From NCBI RefSeq assembly GCF_003751605.1, contig NZ_RJVJ01000002.1, positions 620,001 through 684,000 on the forward strand: a stretch of 64,000 bases of DNA, given 5' to 3'. Position 1 is the first letter of the stretch, and every line of letters starts with the position of its first letter. Under the pieces are notes generated by a model that worked only from the letters and a program-made list of their open reading frames with translations, was not told the origin of the DNA and made no database searches. This DNA comes from Kitasatospora cineracea (GTDB lineage: Bacteria > Actinomycetota > Actinomycetes > Streptomycetales > Streptomycetaceae). Shown here piece after piece: positions 25,264 to 33,322 of this stretch. The translations under genes were made by a program, and so were the position numbers.

Positions 25264-26141
25264 CACGTCGCCCCCGGGTGCGCCCGGGCCACCACCTGCA
25301 GCTCCGCGAGCAGCGGCCCCAGCGCCTCGGTGTGCACCCCGTGCCGCCCGGCCCGCCCGTCCACGTACGCCCGGCCCGCGGTCTCGGGGACGGGCAGCGT
25401 CGCCTCGGCCAACACCCGTTCCAGGGCGGCGAGTACGGGGGCGCGCAGCTCCGCCGGGTCGACGCCGAGCCGCAGTTCGACCTCGTGCGGGGTGAACAGC
25501 TCCTCCAGCCACGGCCACAGCACCTCCAGCGCGGCGAGCATCCGCCGGTGCGACTGCTCGGTGCCGTCGCCGAGCCGCACCGTCCAGGAGCTCGCGTACT
25601 CCCGGTGGTACGCCAACTCCTTGGCGCCGAGCGCCGCGACGGCCGCCAGCACCGGGTCGGCGTGGTGGGCCAGCCGCCGGTACAGCTCCTCCCGGGCGGT
25701 GGCGAACAGCAGCAGCCGCACCACGCACTGCGCGAAGTCGCCGTTCTCCAGCTCCACCAGCCGCACGTTGCGGTAGTCGAAGTCCTCGCGCCAGTAGGCG
25801 AGTCGGTCCTCGTCGCGGCCGCTGCCGTCGAGCTGTCCGGCCCGGGTGAGCAGTCGGCGGGCCTGGCCGAGCAGGTCGAGGCCGAGGTTGGCGAGCGCCA
25901 CCTCCTCCTCCAACTCCGGTGCCCGGGTGATCCACTGGATCAGCCGCTGGGAGAGCACCAGCGCGTCGTCGCCCAGCATCAGGCAGTACGCGGCGAGGTC
26001 GGCCGGGTCGATCCCGGCCGGCGGCGCGGCGTCCACCCCCAGCAGCGGATCGGCGAACCCCGTGCCGTACGCCCAGCGGGCCTCGCCGTCCGGCTCCGGG
26101 CCCGCCTCGGCCAGCGAGAGGTACACGTGTTCGTCGGTCAT
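25260..26141 (-). CDS. paaC: Phenylacetyl-CoA epoxidase structural subunit PaaC
   Basis: 293 aa, ATG at 26141. The ferritin-like helices are LAAYCLMLGDDALVLSQRLI, LANLGLDLLGQARRLLTRAG, EDFDYRNVRLVELENGDFAQ and ALGAKELAYHREYASSWTVR. PaaC pairs with PaaA in the PaaAC heterodimer but lacks a working di-iron centre (family knowledge). There is a 32-bp gap to paaB, where the coupling is looser than elsewhere in the operon. Confidence 0.94.
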   Translation of the reverse strand: MTDEHVYLSLAEAGPEPDGEARWAYGTGFADPLLGVDAAPPAGIDPADLAAYCLMLGDDALVLSQRLIQWITRAPELEEEVALANLGLDLLGQARRLLTRAGQLDGSGRDEDRLAYWREDFDYRNVRLVELENGDFAQCVVRLLLFATAREELYRRLAHHADPVLAAVAALGAKELAYHREYASSWTVRLGDGTEQSHRRMLAALEVLWPWLEELFTPHEVELRLGVDPAELRAPVLAALERVLAEATLPVPETAGRAYVDGRAGRHGVHTEALGPLLAELQVVARAHPGATW

Positions 26142-26173
26142 GTCGCCTTCCCTGCCAGTTCGTTGACGGTGCG

Positions 26174-26467
26174 TCAGATGTGCGGGACGTCCTCGGGGAT
26201 CGGGTAGAACGTCGGGTGCCGGTACACCTTGTCGCCGCTCGGCGCGAAGAACGGGTCCTGCTCGTCCGGGCTGGACGCGGTGATCGCGTCCGAGCGGACC
26301 ACCCACAGGCTCACCCCCTCGTTGCGCCGGGTGTACAGGTCGCGCGCCGCGAGCAGCGCCATCTTGTCGTCCGCCGCGTGCAGCGACCCCACGTGCACGT
26401 GGTTCAGCCCCCGCCGGGGCCGCACGAACACCTCGTACAGCGGCCAGGAGGCCCGCTCCCCGCTCAT
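26174..26467 (-). CDS. paaB: Phenylacetyl-CoA epoxidase subunit PaaB
   Basis: 97 aa, the standard size. It reads [40 protein letters not shown] and [20 protein letters not shown]. PaaB bridges PaaAC dimers. Its ATG overlaps the paaA stop (ATGA). Confidence 0.95.
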   Translation of the reverse strand: MSGERASWPLYEVFVRPRRGLNHVHVGSLHAADDKMALLAARDLYTRRNEGVSLWVVRSDAITASSPDEQDPFFAPSGDKVYRHPTFYPIPEDVPHI

Positions 26468-27411
26468 CCCGAACTCCCTTCCCGTGCGGCCCGCTTGGCC
26501 GCGTACGCCGAGGACGCCTCGCGCACCCAGGCGCCGTCCTCGTGGGCCGCCCGCCGCCGCTCGATCCGCTGCGCGTTGCACGGGCCGCCGCCCTTGATCA
26601 CCTGCTGGAGCTCCGACCAGTCCGGCTCGCCGAAGTCCCAGCTGCCGCGCTCCTCGTTCCAGGCGAGCGCCGGGTCGGGCAGCGCCACGCCCAGGTGCTC
26701 GGCCTGCGGGACGGTCATGTCGACGAAGCGCTGGCGCAGTTCGTCGTTGCTGTGCCGCTTGATCCGCCAGGCCATCGAGCGCTCGCTGTTGGGCGAGGCC
26801 CCGTCCGGCGGGCCGAACATCATCAGCGACGGCCACCACCAGCGGTCCACCGCGTCCTGCACCATGGCGCGCTGCGCCTCGGTGCCGGCCATCAGCGTCA
26901 TCAGCAGCTCGTAGCCCTGCCGCTGGTGGAAGGACTCCTCCTTGCAGATCCGCACCATGGCCCGGGCGTACGGCCCGTAGCTGCACCGGCACAGCGGCAC
27001 CTGGTTGCAGATCGCCGCGCCGTCCACCAGCCAGCCGATCACGCCGACGTCGGCGAAGGTCAGCGTCGGGTAGTTGAAGATCGACGAGTACTTCTGCCGC
27101 CCGTCGATCAGCTTCTCGGTCAGTTCCGCGCGGTCCACCCCGAGGGTCTCGGCCGCCGCGTACAGGTACAGCCCGTGCCCGGCCTCGTCCTGCGCCTTGG
27201 CGAGCAGGATCGCCTTGCGCCGCAGCGAGGGCGCCCGGGTCAGCCAGTTGCCCTCCGGCTGCATGCCGATGATCTCCGAGTGGGCGTGCTGCGCGATCTG
27301 CCGCACCAGCGTCGCCCGGTACGCCTCCGGCATCCAGTCGCGCGGCTCCACCCGCGCGTCCGCGGCGACCACCGCCTCGAACCGCGACTGCGCCTCCGTG
27401 CTGGCCTCCAT
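26464..27411 (-). CDS. paaA: Phenylacetyl-CoA epoxidase catalytic subunit PaaA
   Basis: 315 aa from ATG 27411, chosen because AGGTGGG lies just upstream and because the upstream in-frame ATGs fall in the operator. The di-iron ligand helices are visible: [40 protein letters not shown] and [20 protein letters not shown]. PaaA with PaaB, C and E epoxidises phenylacetyl-CoA, the first oxidation of the aerobic phenylacetate pathway. The remaining pathway genes (paaG, Z, J, H, K) are not in the window. Confidence 0.95.
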   Translation of the reverse strand: MEASTEAQSRFEAVVAADARVEPRDWMPEAYRATLVRQIAQHAHSEIIGMQPEGNWLTRAPSLRRKAILLAKAQDEAGHGLYLYAAAETLGVDRAELTEKLIDGRQKYSSIFNYPTLTFADVGVIGWLVDGAAICNQVPLCRCSYGPYARAMVRICKEESFHQRQGYELLMTLMAGTEAQRAMVQDAVDRWWWPSLMMFGPPDGASPNSERSMAWRIKRHSNDELRQRFVDMTVPQAEHLGVALPDPALAWNEERGSWDFGEPDWSELQQVIKGGGPCNAQRIERRRAAHEDGAWVREASSAYAAKRAAREGSSG

Positions 27412-27424
27412 CGCCCACCTCCCG

Positions 27425-27442
27425 ACTGACCGTTCGGTCGGT
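27425..27442. promoter_or_regulatory. TetR/PaaR-like operator of the paa operon
   Basis: ACTGACCG-TT-CGGTCGGT is an 18-bp palindrome with one mismatch, 14 bases upstream of the paaA ATG. TetR-family PaaR repressors of Actinobacteria and other bacteria use sites with ACCG/CGGT arms of this kind. No paaR gene is in the window. Confidence 0.75.
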
Positions 27443-27448
27443 TCCATT

Positions 27449-27475
27449 CTGTACACAGGGACCGGGCGGTGGCAA
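27449..27475 (-). promoter_or_regulatory. Predicted promoter of paaABCDE
   Basis: On the minus strand TTGCCA (27475-27470) is followed after 16-18 bases by TACAGAAT. The operator starts a few bases further downstream, so a bound repressor would block initiation. Confidence 0.5.
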
Positions 27476-27517
27476 GGAGGTCGGGACCCGGTGATCGGGA
27501 CAGCCGGCCCGGTGACC

Positions 27518-27563
27518 GGGGACAGCCGGAGGCGGCGGCCGGGGACAGCCGGAGGCGGCGGCC
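27518..27563. repeat. Perfect 23-bp tandem duplication
   Basis: A 23-base unit beginning GGGGACAGCCGG is repeated exactly twice (27518-27540 and 27541-27563). A shorter related GGGACAGCCGG copy lies just upstream at about 27497. The second copy supplies the outer arm of the hairpin at 27549-27624. Confidence 0.9.
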
Positions 27564-27624
27564 GACGACCGGGGCCCGGGGGACGTGCCCCCGGGCCCCT
27601 GGTGCGGTCGGCCGCCGCCTCCGG
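27549..27624. terminator. Compound hairpin after the M20 peptidase gene
   Basis: The outer stem is 18 bp (27549-27566 with 27607-27624). After small internal bulges an inner perfect stem of 12 bp follows (27571-27582 with 27588-27599). It begins eight bases beyond the peptidase stop and separates it from the paa promoter. An intrinsic terminator is the simplest reading. Confidence 0.8.
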
Positions 27625-27631
27625 TCGGCCC

Positions 27632-28993
27632 TCAGCGTTCGCGCAGGCGCGGCAGCGGCACCGCCAGCAGCGCGGCCAGCAGGGCGATCCGCGGGCCGAG
27701 CTGGTCGACCCGGAGGTGTTCGTGGCGGGCGTGCGGACCGGCGCCGACCGCGCCGAGGCCGTCCAGGGTGGGCAGGCCCCGCGCGCCGGCCAGGTTGGTG
27801 TCGCCCGCCCCGCCGGCGGGGGCGCCGTCGAGGTGCTGGCCGAGGGCGGCGGCCAGCGAGCGGACGTGGCGCAGCAGCGGGTTGCCGGTGCGTTCGGGCC
27901 AGGCCGGGCGGCTGGACAGCACCTCGGTGCGGACGTCCGCGCCGGGGCGGGTCGCGGTGAGGTGGGCGAGGGTGTCGAGGGTGCGGCGCTGGGCCTCGGT
28001 GGTGGCGAAGCGCAGGCCGAGTTCGGCCTCGGCGTGCCCGGCGATGACGTTGGCGCGGGTGCCGCCGTCGATCCGGCCGGTGTTGAGCTCGGTGCCGGGC
28101 TGGCGGGCCAGGCCGCGGACGGCGATCAGCTGGTCGACCAGCTCGTCGATCGCGGAGAGGCCGTCGGCGGCGTCGAGGCCGGCGTGGGCCTCGCGCCCGG
28201 TGACGGTGAGCCGGACCCGGGTGGAGCCGCGGCGGGCGGTCTTCAGCCGGCCGTCGGGGTGGCCGGGTTCGAGGCCGAGGACGGCGGCGGCGCCGCGCAG
28301 GTGGCGCTCGACCAGGCCCCGGCCGTCGGGGCTGCCGATCTCCTCGTCCGAGACGATCACCATCCGGACCGGGCGGTGCGGGCGCTGCCCGAGGTCGGCG
28401 AGCAGGGCGAACGCGCCTTCCAGCAGCGCGAGTCCGCCCTTCATGTCGAGGATGCCGGGGCCGCTGAGCCGCCCGTCGCGCTCCTCGACCGGCCAGTCGG
28501 CGAGGGTGCCGACCGGCCAGACGGTGTCGTGGTGGCCGACCACCAGCAGGTGCGGGAGGTCCTCCTGCTGGCCGGGCCAGTCGAGGACGAGGTGGTCGCC
28601 GTGTTCGCAGGGGTGCCGGACGGCGGTGGCCCCGGTCGCGGCGTAGCCGGCGGCGAGCTCTTCGGCGAGGGCGTCGAGCCGGGGGGCGTCACCGGAGGGG
28701 GATTCGATCCGGGCCAGGTCGGCGCAGCGCTTGCGGACGGCCGCGGTGAGGGTGCGGGCCCGGCTGGCGAGGGTGCGCGGCAGGCCGGGCAGGGCGGCGG
28801 TCGGGGTCACCGCCGGTGTGGTGGCGGGCAGTTCGGCGGCGGGGGGCGCCGCTGCGGTGGCGGCGGCGGTGTCCGCGGCCGCTGTGGCGGGTGGTTCGGT
28901 GGTGTCCGCGGCCATTGTGGCGGGGGCTCCGGCGGTCGCCGCGGCGGACGTCCCGGTGGGATGCGGCTCGGGGGCCACGGTATGCGGACTCAC
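27632..28993 (-). CDS. M20-family metallopeptidase (carboxypeptidase/deacylase)
   Basis: 453 aa from GTG 28993, with RBS GGAGGTG five bases upstream. The first 70 residues are a low-complexity Ala/Thr/Pro tract. The M20 core follows: [18 protein letters not shown] (metal His and Asp), [20 protein letters not shown] (bridging Asp), [20 protein letters not shown] (catalytic EE), and a terminal His in [14 protein letters not shown]. The dimerisation domain contains [20 protein letters not shown]. This pattern resembles glutamate carboxypeptidase (CPG2) and ArgE/DapE-type enzymes. There is no signal peptide at the chosen start. Substrate unknown. Confidence 0.85.
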   Translation of the reverse strand: MSPHTVAPEPHPTGTSAAATAGAPATMAADTTEPPATAAADTAAATAAAPPAAELPATTPAVTPTAALPGLPRTLASRARTLTAAVRKRCADLARIESPSGDAPRLDALAEELAAGYAATGATAVRHPCEHGDHLVLDWPGQQEDLPHLLVVGHHDTVWPVGTLADWPVEERDGRLSGPGILDMKGGLALLEGAFALLADLGQRPHRPVRMVIVSDEEIGSPDGRGLVERHLRGAAAVLGLEPGHPDGRLKTARRGSTRVRLTVTGREAHAGLDAADGLSAIDELVDQLIAVRGLARQPGTELNTGRIDGGTRANVIAGHAEAELGLRFATTEAQRRTLDTLAHLTATRPGADVRTEVLSSRPAWPERTGNPLLRHVRSLAAALGQHLDGAPAGGAGDTNLAGARGLPTLDGLGAVGAGPHARHEHLRVDQLGPRIALLAALLAVPLPRLRER

Positions 28994-29463
28994 CGTTCAC
29001 CTCCGGCGGGTCGCGGGGCACTCGGCGGTATCGGCGGGGCGGGCGTCCAACGGCTCCTGCCCGGGGTCGGGCTCGGTCGCGGCGTACGGTACGACCTGGG
29101 GCTGGGCAACACTGTGTCCTCCTCGCTCGGTCCACGGCTCCGGCTCGGCCCGGGGCTCGGGGACATCGGTCTTCTGTTCCTCGGCACGGGCGGGCACCGT
29201 AACAGGGGGCCGATGAGCGAGCCTAGAAGATTGGTTCGCCTCGCTGCGAGGTGGCCTGCCGCTCAGCGCGCCGCGGCGGGTCCGGGTGCGTCCTGCTCCC
29301 ACCTTGGACCCCCGGGGGAGGTTCGGCAGCGCGAATCGCCCACGATCGAGCGAACCCCGCCCGATGGGTGACCGTGAATCAGCCTTTGGTACCAGTCGGG
29401 GAGTCCGCGGCCGGACGCGCCGGAGCCCCCGCCGCCGCGCCGAGCGGGGGCAGGGGCTCCGGG

Positions 29464-29481
29464 CGGGCCGTGAACGGCCCG
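29464..29481. terminator. Small hairpin after the GlsB-like gene
   Basis: CGGGCCG and CGGCCCG form a 7-bp stem around TGAA, immediately beyond the stop at 29483. It is a plausible short terminator for the minus-strand gene. Confidence 0.45.
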
Positions 29482-29482
29482 G

Positions 29483-29749
29483 TCAGTCACGGGACTTGCC
29501 GAACACCAGCCGGTAGGCGATCAGCAGGACGAGTGCGCCCGCGATCGCGGAGATCCAGGTCGGCAGGTCGAAGAAGTGCACGTTCACCGACTTGTGCAGG
29601 ATCTTCGAGGACAGCCACCCGCCGATGAAGGAACCGGCGATGCCGATCAGGGTGGTGACGATGATGCCGCCCGGGTCCTTGCCGGGCAGCAGGAGCTTGG
29701 CAACGGCTCCGGCGAGGAGCCCGAGGATGATCCAGCTGACGATTCCCAT
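29483..29749 (-). CDS. GlsB/YeaQ/YmgE family membrane protein
   Basis: 88 aa, ATG at 29749. It has three hydrophobic segments: MGIVSWIILGLLAGAVAKLL, TTLIGIAGSFIGGWLSSKIL and WISAIAGALVLLIAYRLVFG. It carries the family's LLPGKDPGGIIVTT loop. These small integral membrane proteins are linked to stress or the envelope, and their function is unresolved. Confidence 0.92.
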   Translation of the reverse strand: MGIVSWIILGLLAGAVAKLLLPGKDPGGIIVTTLIGIAGSFIGGWLSSKILHKSVNVHFFDLPTWISAIAGALVLLIAYRLVFGKSRD

Positions 29750-29842
29750 GGCCTTTTCCTGCCCTCCGTCGCGGCGGGCAACCTCCCGTGCCCGTTCACC
29801 AGGGGTGACGCGGGTCTCCACCCGCCCGGTTCCGGCCACCGG

Positions 29843-29911
29843 CGCGACGGGTCGTGCCGGCGGTGCGGCGGGTCGTGCCGGCGGTGCGACGGGTCGTGCC
29901 GGCGGCGCGGC
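29843..29911. repeat. 21-bp tandem repeat, three copies
   Basis: The unit GGGTCGTGCCGGCGGTGCG recurs with a 21-bp period, starting at 29849, 29870 and 29891. It lies in the gap between the terpene synthase stop and the GlsB-like gene and is not coding. Confidence 0.85.
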
Positions 29912-29922
29912 GGCGGGTCGGC

Positions 29923-30972
29923 TCAGCGGGCCCGGGGCAGCGGCACCGCCTCGGGGCGGTAGCGGACGGTGGTCGCCATCCAGTGCAGCAGCGCGTGCGC
30001 GAAGCGGACCAGCGCCCGCACGTAGCAGCGCACCTGGGGCGGCCAGTGCGAGCCGCGGGCGATGCCCTCGGCCAGGAACTCCAGGGTGGTGAGCTCGGCC
30101 CCGCAGAGCGCGGCGACCTGGGCGGCCGCGGCGGCCTGCGGCAGCCGCTCGTGCACCTCCAGCGCGCACAGCAGGTTGTTGCCGTGGCCGGTGGCGGTCT
30201 CGGCCCGGTACGAGCAGAGGTCGTTGGCCCAGCCGACCAGGTGGTCGAACCGGCTTCGCAGGTCGACGAGTTGGGGGTGGTGGTGGAACTGCTCGGGCAG
30301 GTCGAGGCGGTGCGCGAGCTCGACCGTGCCGGCCGCGCAGCGGGTGGCGCCGCCCCGCTCGCGGTGCGAGAGGTACTGCGGCACGGTGGGGGTGGCGCCG
30401 CGCAGCCGCAGGAAGTCCAGCGAACTCTCCAGGTAGCAGCGGAAGTCGGCGGTCTGCCGGGCCCGCCAGGCCGGTCCGGTGAGGGCGACGCTGTCCTGCC
30501 AGAGGGTGCGGAAGGCCCGGGCCAGGGCGGTCCGCGGGGCGGGCGCGACGGCGTCGGGGGCGAGTTCCGGGGCGAGCAGCGCGGCGAGTTCGCGGACGGT
30601 GCGGTCGGCCTCGTCGGACGGGTCGCCGAGCCAGTGCCGGTCGAAGTGGTCATCGAGGATCCAGCCGAGCAGCAGCCACTGGGTGGCGGTCCGCAGCCCG
30701 GGCCCGGCCGGGAGGTCGCCCCAGCAGCGCGAGGCCAGGTCCAAGTGGTCCTGTTCCAGCAGGCGTTCGGTGCCCTCGTGGTCGAGCAGGCCGGTGCCGG
30801 CCAGCCAGTGCGCGAGTTCCTCGCGCAGCGCGTCGGCGTGCGGGTGCGGCGCCGGGACGGGGATCCGGTCGAGCAGGCCGGCGAGCGGCCCGCCGGACGG
30901 CCCGGCCGACGGTCCGACGGGCGGTCCGGCCGGTTGTCCGGCCGGGAGGCGCTGCGCGGGGGCTCGGCTCAT
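29923..30972 (-). CDS. Class I terpene synthase
   Basis: 349 aa, ATG at 30972 with RBS GGAGGA. After a Pro/Gly-rich N-terminus, the first Asp-rich motif is LGWILDDHFDRHW (DDHFD, about residue 105). The NSE/DTE-type motif is GWANDLCSYRAETATGHGNN (about 245), and the RY pair is in TTVRYRPEAV near the C-terminus. Together these mark a bacterial cyclase that ionises a linear prenyl diphosphate with Mg2+. Length fits sesqui- or diterpene cyclases. No prenyltransferase, P450 or methyltransferase lies next to it, so the product cannot be predicted. Confidence 0.9.
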   Translation of the reverse strand: MSRAPAQRLPAGQPAGPPVGPSAGPSGGPLAGLLDRIPVPAPHPHADALREELAHWLAGTGLLDHEGTERLLEQDHLDLASRCWGDLPAGPGLRTATQWLLLGWILDDHFDRHWLGDPSDEADRTVRELAALLAPELAPDAVAPAPRTALARAFRTLWQDSVALTGPAWRARQTADFRCYLESSLDFLRLRGATPTVPQYLSHRERGGATRCAAGTVELAHRLDLPEQFHHHPQLVDLRSRFDHLVGWANDLCSYRAETATGHGNNLLCALEVHERLPQAAAAAQVAALCGAELTTLEFLAEGIARGSHWPPQVRCYVRALVRFAHALLHWMATTVRYRPEAVPLPRAR

Positions 30973-31255
30973 GGCGGGATCCTCCGGTCCGCTCGGGTGC
31001 GTGGTCGCCGCGTCCGGGATCGCCGGGCGCGAACGGGGCGGGCCGCCGCGGACGCGTCCGGACCGGCGGGCCGCCGGAGCGCGAGCACCGGCCGGCCGAC
31101 CGGGGCGCGCGTCAACTTCCCGCCGGGGCACGCGTCAACCGTCCACCAGGACGGACCGGCCGCCGACGGGACGAGTCTGCTGGAACACCGGGCCCGGGCC
31201 CCGCAGAACCGTCGGCCGTTCCCCCGCCCGGCGGATACCACCGCTCATCCGACGA

Positions 31256-31558
31256 TCAGCCCGCGGCCCGCCCCCGGGAGCCGCGCTCCAGGGTGCACCG
31301 GCCGTCCCGGCACGTCCGCCGCAACCGCCCCCGGGAGAGCAGTTGGAGCAGCCCGACCGTCCAGCACAACGGACAGCCGCGCAGCGCCACCAGCCCGATC
31401 GGCACGGCAAGCAGCACGACCGGCCCGAACACCGGCAGCAGCCCGAACCCGGCCGCCACCGCCCCGAACCCGACCGCGCCGCGCAGCAGATGGCGCGGCA
31501 GGGTCGCACTCGCGTAACCGTCCCGCCCGGCCCCGGCGCCCCCGTCCCGCCCGCTCAC
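31256..31558 (-). CDS. Small membrane protein coupled to an ECF sigma factor
   Basis: 100 aa from GTG 31558, which overlaps the sigma factor stop (GTGA). The central hydrophobic region of about 45 residues (GAVGFGAVAAGFGLLPVFGP; VVLLAVPIGLVALRGCPLCW) can form two membrane helices. Two Cys pairs (GCPLCW and CRDGRC) flank the second half. It weakly recalls the DUF2892/YgaP-type membrane module. It has no HxxxCxxC zinc anti-sigma domain. Its position makes it a candidate membrane regulator of the sigma factor, which is inference. Confidence 0.75.
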   Translation of the reverse strand: MSGRDGGAGAGRDGYASATLPRHLLRGAVGFGAVAAGFGLLPVFGPVVLLAVPIGLVALRGCPLCWTVGLLQLLSRGRLRRTCRDGRCTLERGSRGRAAG

Positions 31559-32169
31559 CGGACACCGCCGCGCCGGGCGGCCGGGCCGCCGGACATCGGC
31601 CCGATCTGACCGGTGCCGCTCTCGAACTCTCCGGCGTTTCCGCCGAGTTCGGCCCGGACGGCGGCCCGGGCCCGGTGCAGCCGGGACTTCATCGCGGCCG
31701 GGCTCAGCCCGAGCGCCTCGGCGACGGCCCGGCCGCCGAGGCCCTGCAGGTCGCGCATGATCAGCACCCGGCGCTGGTCGGCGGGGAGGGCGGCGATCGC
31801 GGAGGCGACCCGTTCGGTGTCGAGCCGCCGCAGTGCCTCCTGCTCGGCGGAGTCCGCCGTCCCCGCCGGGGGTTCGGCGGTGGCCGCCGCGGGCCGCAGG
31901 GCGCGGGCCCGCCGCAGGCACTCGTTGCGGACGATCCGGAACAGCCAGGACGCGAGCGCGCCGGTGGCCCGCAGCATGCCGATCCGCCGGTACAGCACGA
32001 TCAGCGCCTCCTGCGCGGCGTCCTCGGCGTCCTCGGGGCCGGGGCACAGCGTGTGGGCGAAGCGCCGCACGTGCGGGTCCGCCCCCGCGACCAGCACCGC
32101 GAGCGAGTCGCGGTCCCCGTCGCGGGCCGCCGCGACCACCTCCGCGCCGGGCCATCGGGTCTCAACCAC
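31555..32169 (-). CDS. ECF-type RNA polymerase sigma factor
   Basis: 204 aa from GTG 32169. Region 2 contains PGPEDAEDAAQEALIVLYRR and GALASWLFRIVRNECLRRAR. Region 4 contains ALPADQRRVLIMRDLQGLGG and VAEALGLSPAAMKSRLHRAR. A 24-residue C-terminal tail is rich in Gly. It sits between a 31-codon micro-ORF and the 100-aa membrane gene, with overlaps on both sides, so all three are translationally coupled. ECF factors usually react to envelope or redox signals through a neighbouring membrane partner. Confidence 0.92.
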   Translation of the reverse strand: MVETRWPGAEVVAAARDGDRDSLAVLVAGADPHVRRFAHTLCPGPEDAEDAAQEALIVLYRRIGMLRATGALASWLFRIVRNECLRRARALRPAAATAEPPAGTADSAEQEALRRLDTERVASAIAALPADQRRVLIMRDLQGLGGRAVAEALGLSPAAMKSRLHRARAAVRAELGGNAGEFESGTGQIGPMSGGPAARRGGVR

Positions 32170-32257
32170 GGCTCCCCTGCCTCCGCTTGAGCACCAGCAG
32201 GCAACTGCACAGCAGCACCGCGCCCGCACCGGCACCGACCAGAACCGCGACCATCAT
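32162..32257 (-). CDS. 31-aa single-span membrane micro-protein
   Basis: ATG at 32257 (a second ATG follows directly) with the strong RBS GAGGAGG. The product starts MMVAVLVGAGAGAVLLCSC, continues LLVLKRRQGSRG and ends at 32162, overlapping the sigma factor GTG by eight bases. It consists of one membrane helix of about 22 residues followed by a positively charged tail, so an outside-N/inside-C orientation is likely. It is too short for standard gene callers. It may be a sensor or anchor for the sigma system, or a leader peptide for translational coupling. Confidence 0.6.
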   Translation of the reverse strand: MMVAVLVGAGAGAVLLCSCLLVLKRRQGSRG

Positions 32258-32308
32258 GGCCTCCTCGGGACTCGCCCCGTCCGGCTCGGTCCGCCCGACG
32301 GGATCGCC

Positions 32309-32345
32309 CATAAGAGCCCCGGCCCGCCGGAAAGGATTCACCCCT
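32309..32345 (-). promoter_or_regulatory. Possible ECF-type promoter of the micro-protein/sigma unit
   Basis: On the minus strand GGGTGAATCCTTTCC is followed after about 12 bases by CTCTTATGGG, roughly 50 bases upstream of the micro-ORF ATG. A TGAATCC/CTTATG pair could be the ECF factor's own -35/-10. It is given only as a candidate. Confidence 0.3.
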
Positions 32346-32389
32346 GTTTCCGGCCGCGCCCCGCCCTTCCCCCTGGCGGAGCGTCGGCG

Positions 32390-32758
32390 TCAGGCCCCGC
32401 GCTCGGCCTGGCTCCGCTCCACGCAGAACTCGTTGCCCTCGATGTCCGCGAGCACCACCCAGCCCGTCCCGTCCGGCCGCCGCTGGTCGGCCACCCGGGT
32501 CGCGCCCAGCCCGACCAGCCGCTCGACCTCCTCGTCCCGGGTCCGCCCCTGCGGCTGGAGGTCGAAGTGGATCCGGTTCTTGCCCGCCTTCTCCTCCGGC
32601 ACGGTCACGAACAGCAGCCCCGCGGCCTCGATCAGCGCCTGCGGGTCACCGGGGAAGTCCTCCTCGTGCAGCGGCTGCCCCAGCACCTCCGACCAGAAGG
32701 AGGCGAGGCGGTAGGGGTCGAGGCTGTCGATGGTCACGTGCTTGATCACAGAAGTCAT
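32390..32758 (-). CDS. VOC-family (glyoxalase-like) protein
   Basis: 122 aa, ATG at 32758. It shows two beta-alpha-beta modules: VIKHVTIDSLDPYRLASFWS, VLGQPLHEEDFPGDPQALIE and NRIHFDLQPQGRTRDEEVER, ending GTGWVVLADIEGNEFCVERS. Metal ligands H8, H88-like and E are present. The domain resembles the single-domain dioxygenase/bleomycin-resistance-like proteins with H-T-x-D starts. Substrate unknown. Confidence 0.88.
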   Translation of the reverse strand: MTSVIKHVTIDSLDPYRLASFWSEVLGQPLHEEDFPGDPQALIEAAGLLFVTVPEEKAGKNRIHFDLQPQGRTRDEEVERLVGLGATRVADQRRPDGTGWVVLADIEGNEFCVERSQAERGA

Positions 32759-32881
32759 GCCGGGGATTCTCGACCGCCGGAGTAAGGAGTGGCAACCCGG
32801 TTCCCTCCTGTCGCCGCGCCCGGCAATCGACCCCCTCGGCACCCTCCCGTCCGGCGGGGGTGCGGTGTTACGGTGCGGATC

Positions 32882-33298
32882 ATGTCCGAGAGCCGCTCCA
32901 CCGCCAAGGCCGAACTCGACCGGCTGACCGCCGAGTTCTTCGGCGCCTTCGACAACCGGCACGGCGGCCCCGCCGACGTGGGCCGGCTGCGGCGGCTGAT
33001 GCTGCCCGGCGGGGTGATCGTGGTGACGGCGCCCCGGTACGCCGCGTACGGCGTGGAGGAGTTCATCGGCCCGCGCGAACTGCTGCTCTCCGACGGGCGG
33101 TTGACCGACTTCCACGAGTGGGAGGTCGACGAGCGCACCGAGATCGCCGACGGCGTGGCCTGCCGGATCGGGACCTACCGCAAGTCCGGCCTGCTGAACG
33201 GCGAACCGTACGAGGGGCGCGGCACCAAGACCTTCCAGTTCGCCCGCACCCCGGACGGCTGGCGGATCACCGCCTTCTCCTGGCACGACGAGCCGTAG
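32882..33298 (+). CDS. SnoaL/NTF2-like protein (DUF4440 type)
   Basis: 138 aa, ATG at 32882. A cone-shaped NTF2 fold is suggested by LDRLTAEFFGAFDNRHGGPA, VEEFIGPRELLLSDGRLTDF and GTKTFQFARTPDGWRITAFS. It is a small cytoplasmic protein, either enzyme or ligand-binding, with no assigned role. It is divergent from the VOC gene. Confidence 0.82.
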   Translation: MSESRSTAKAELDRLTAEFFGAFDNRHGGPADVGRLRRLMLPGGVIVVTAPRYAAYGVEEFIGPRELLLSDGRLTDFHEWEVDERTEIADGVACRIGTYRKSGLLNGEPYEGRGTKTFQFARTPDGWRITAFSWHDEP

Positions 33299-33322
33299 CC
33301 CCCCGGACGCGGGCGGCCGGGC

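Noticed and set aside
29843-29911. Short tandem repeat as a CRISPR or iteron origin
   Set aside because: Only three 21-bp copies without spacers, and no replication gene nearby.
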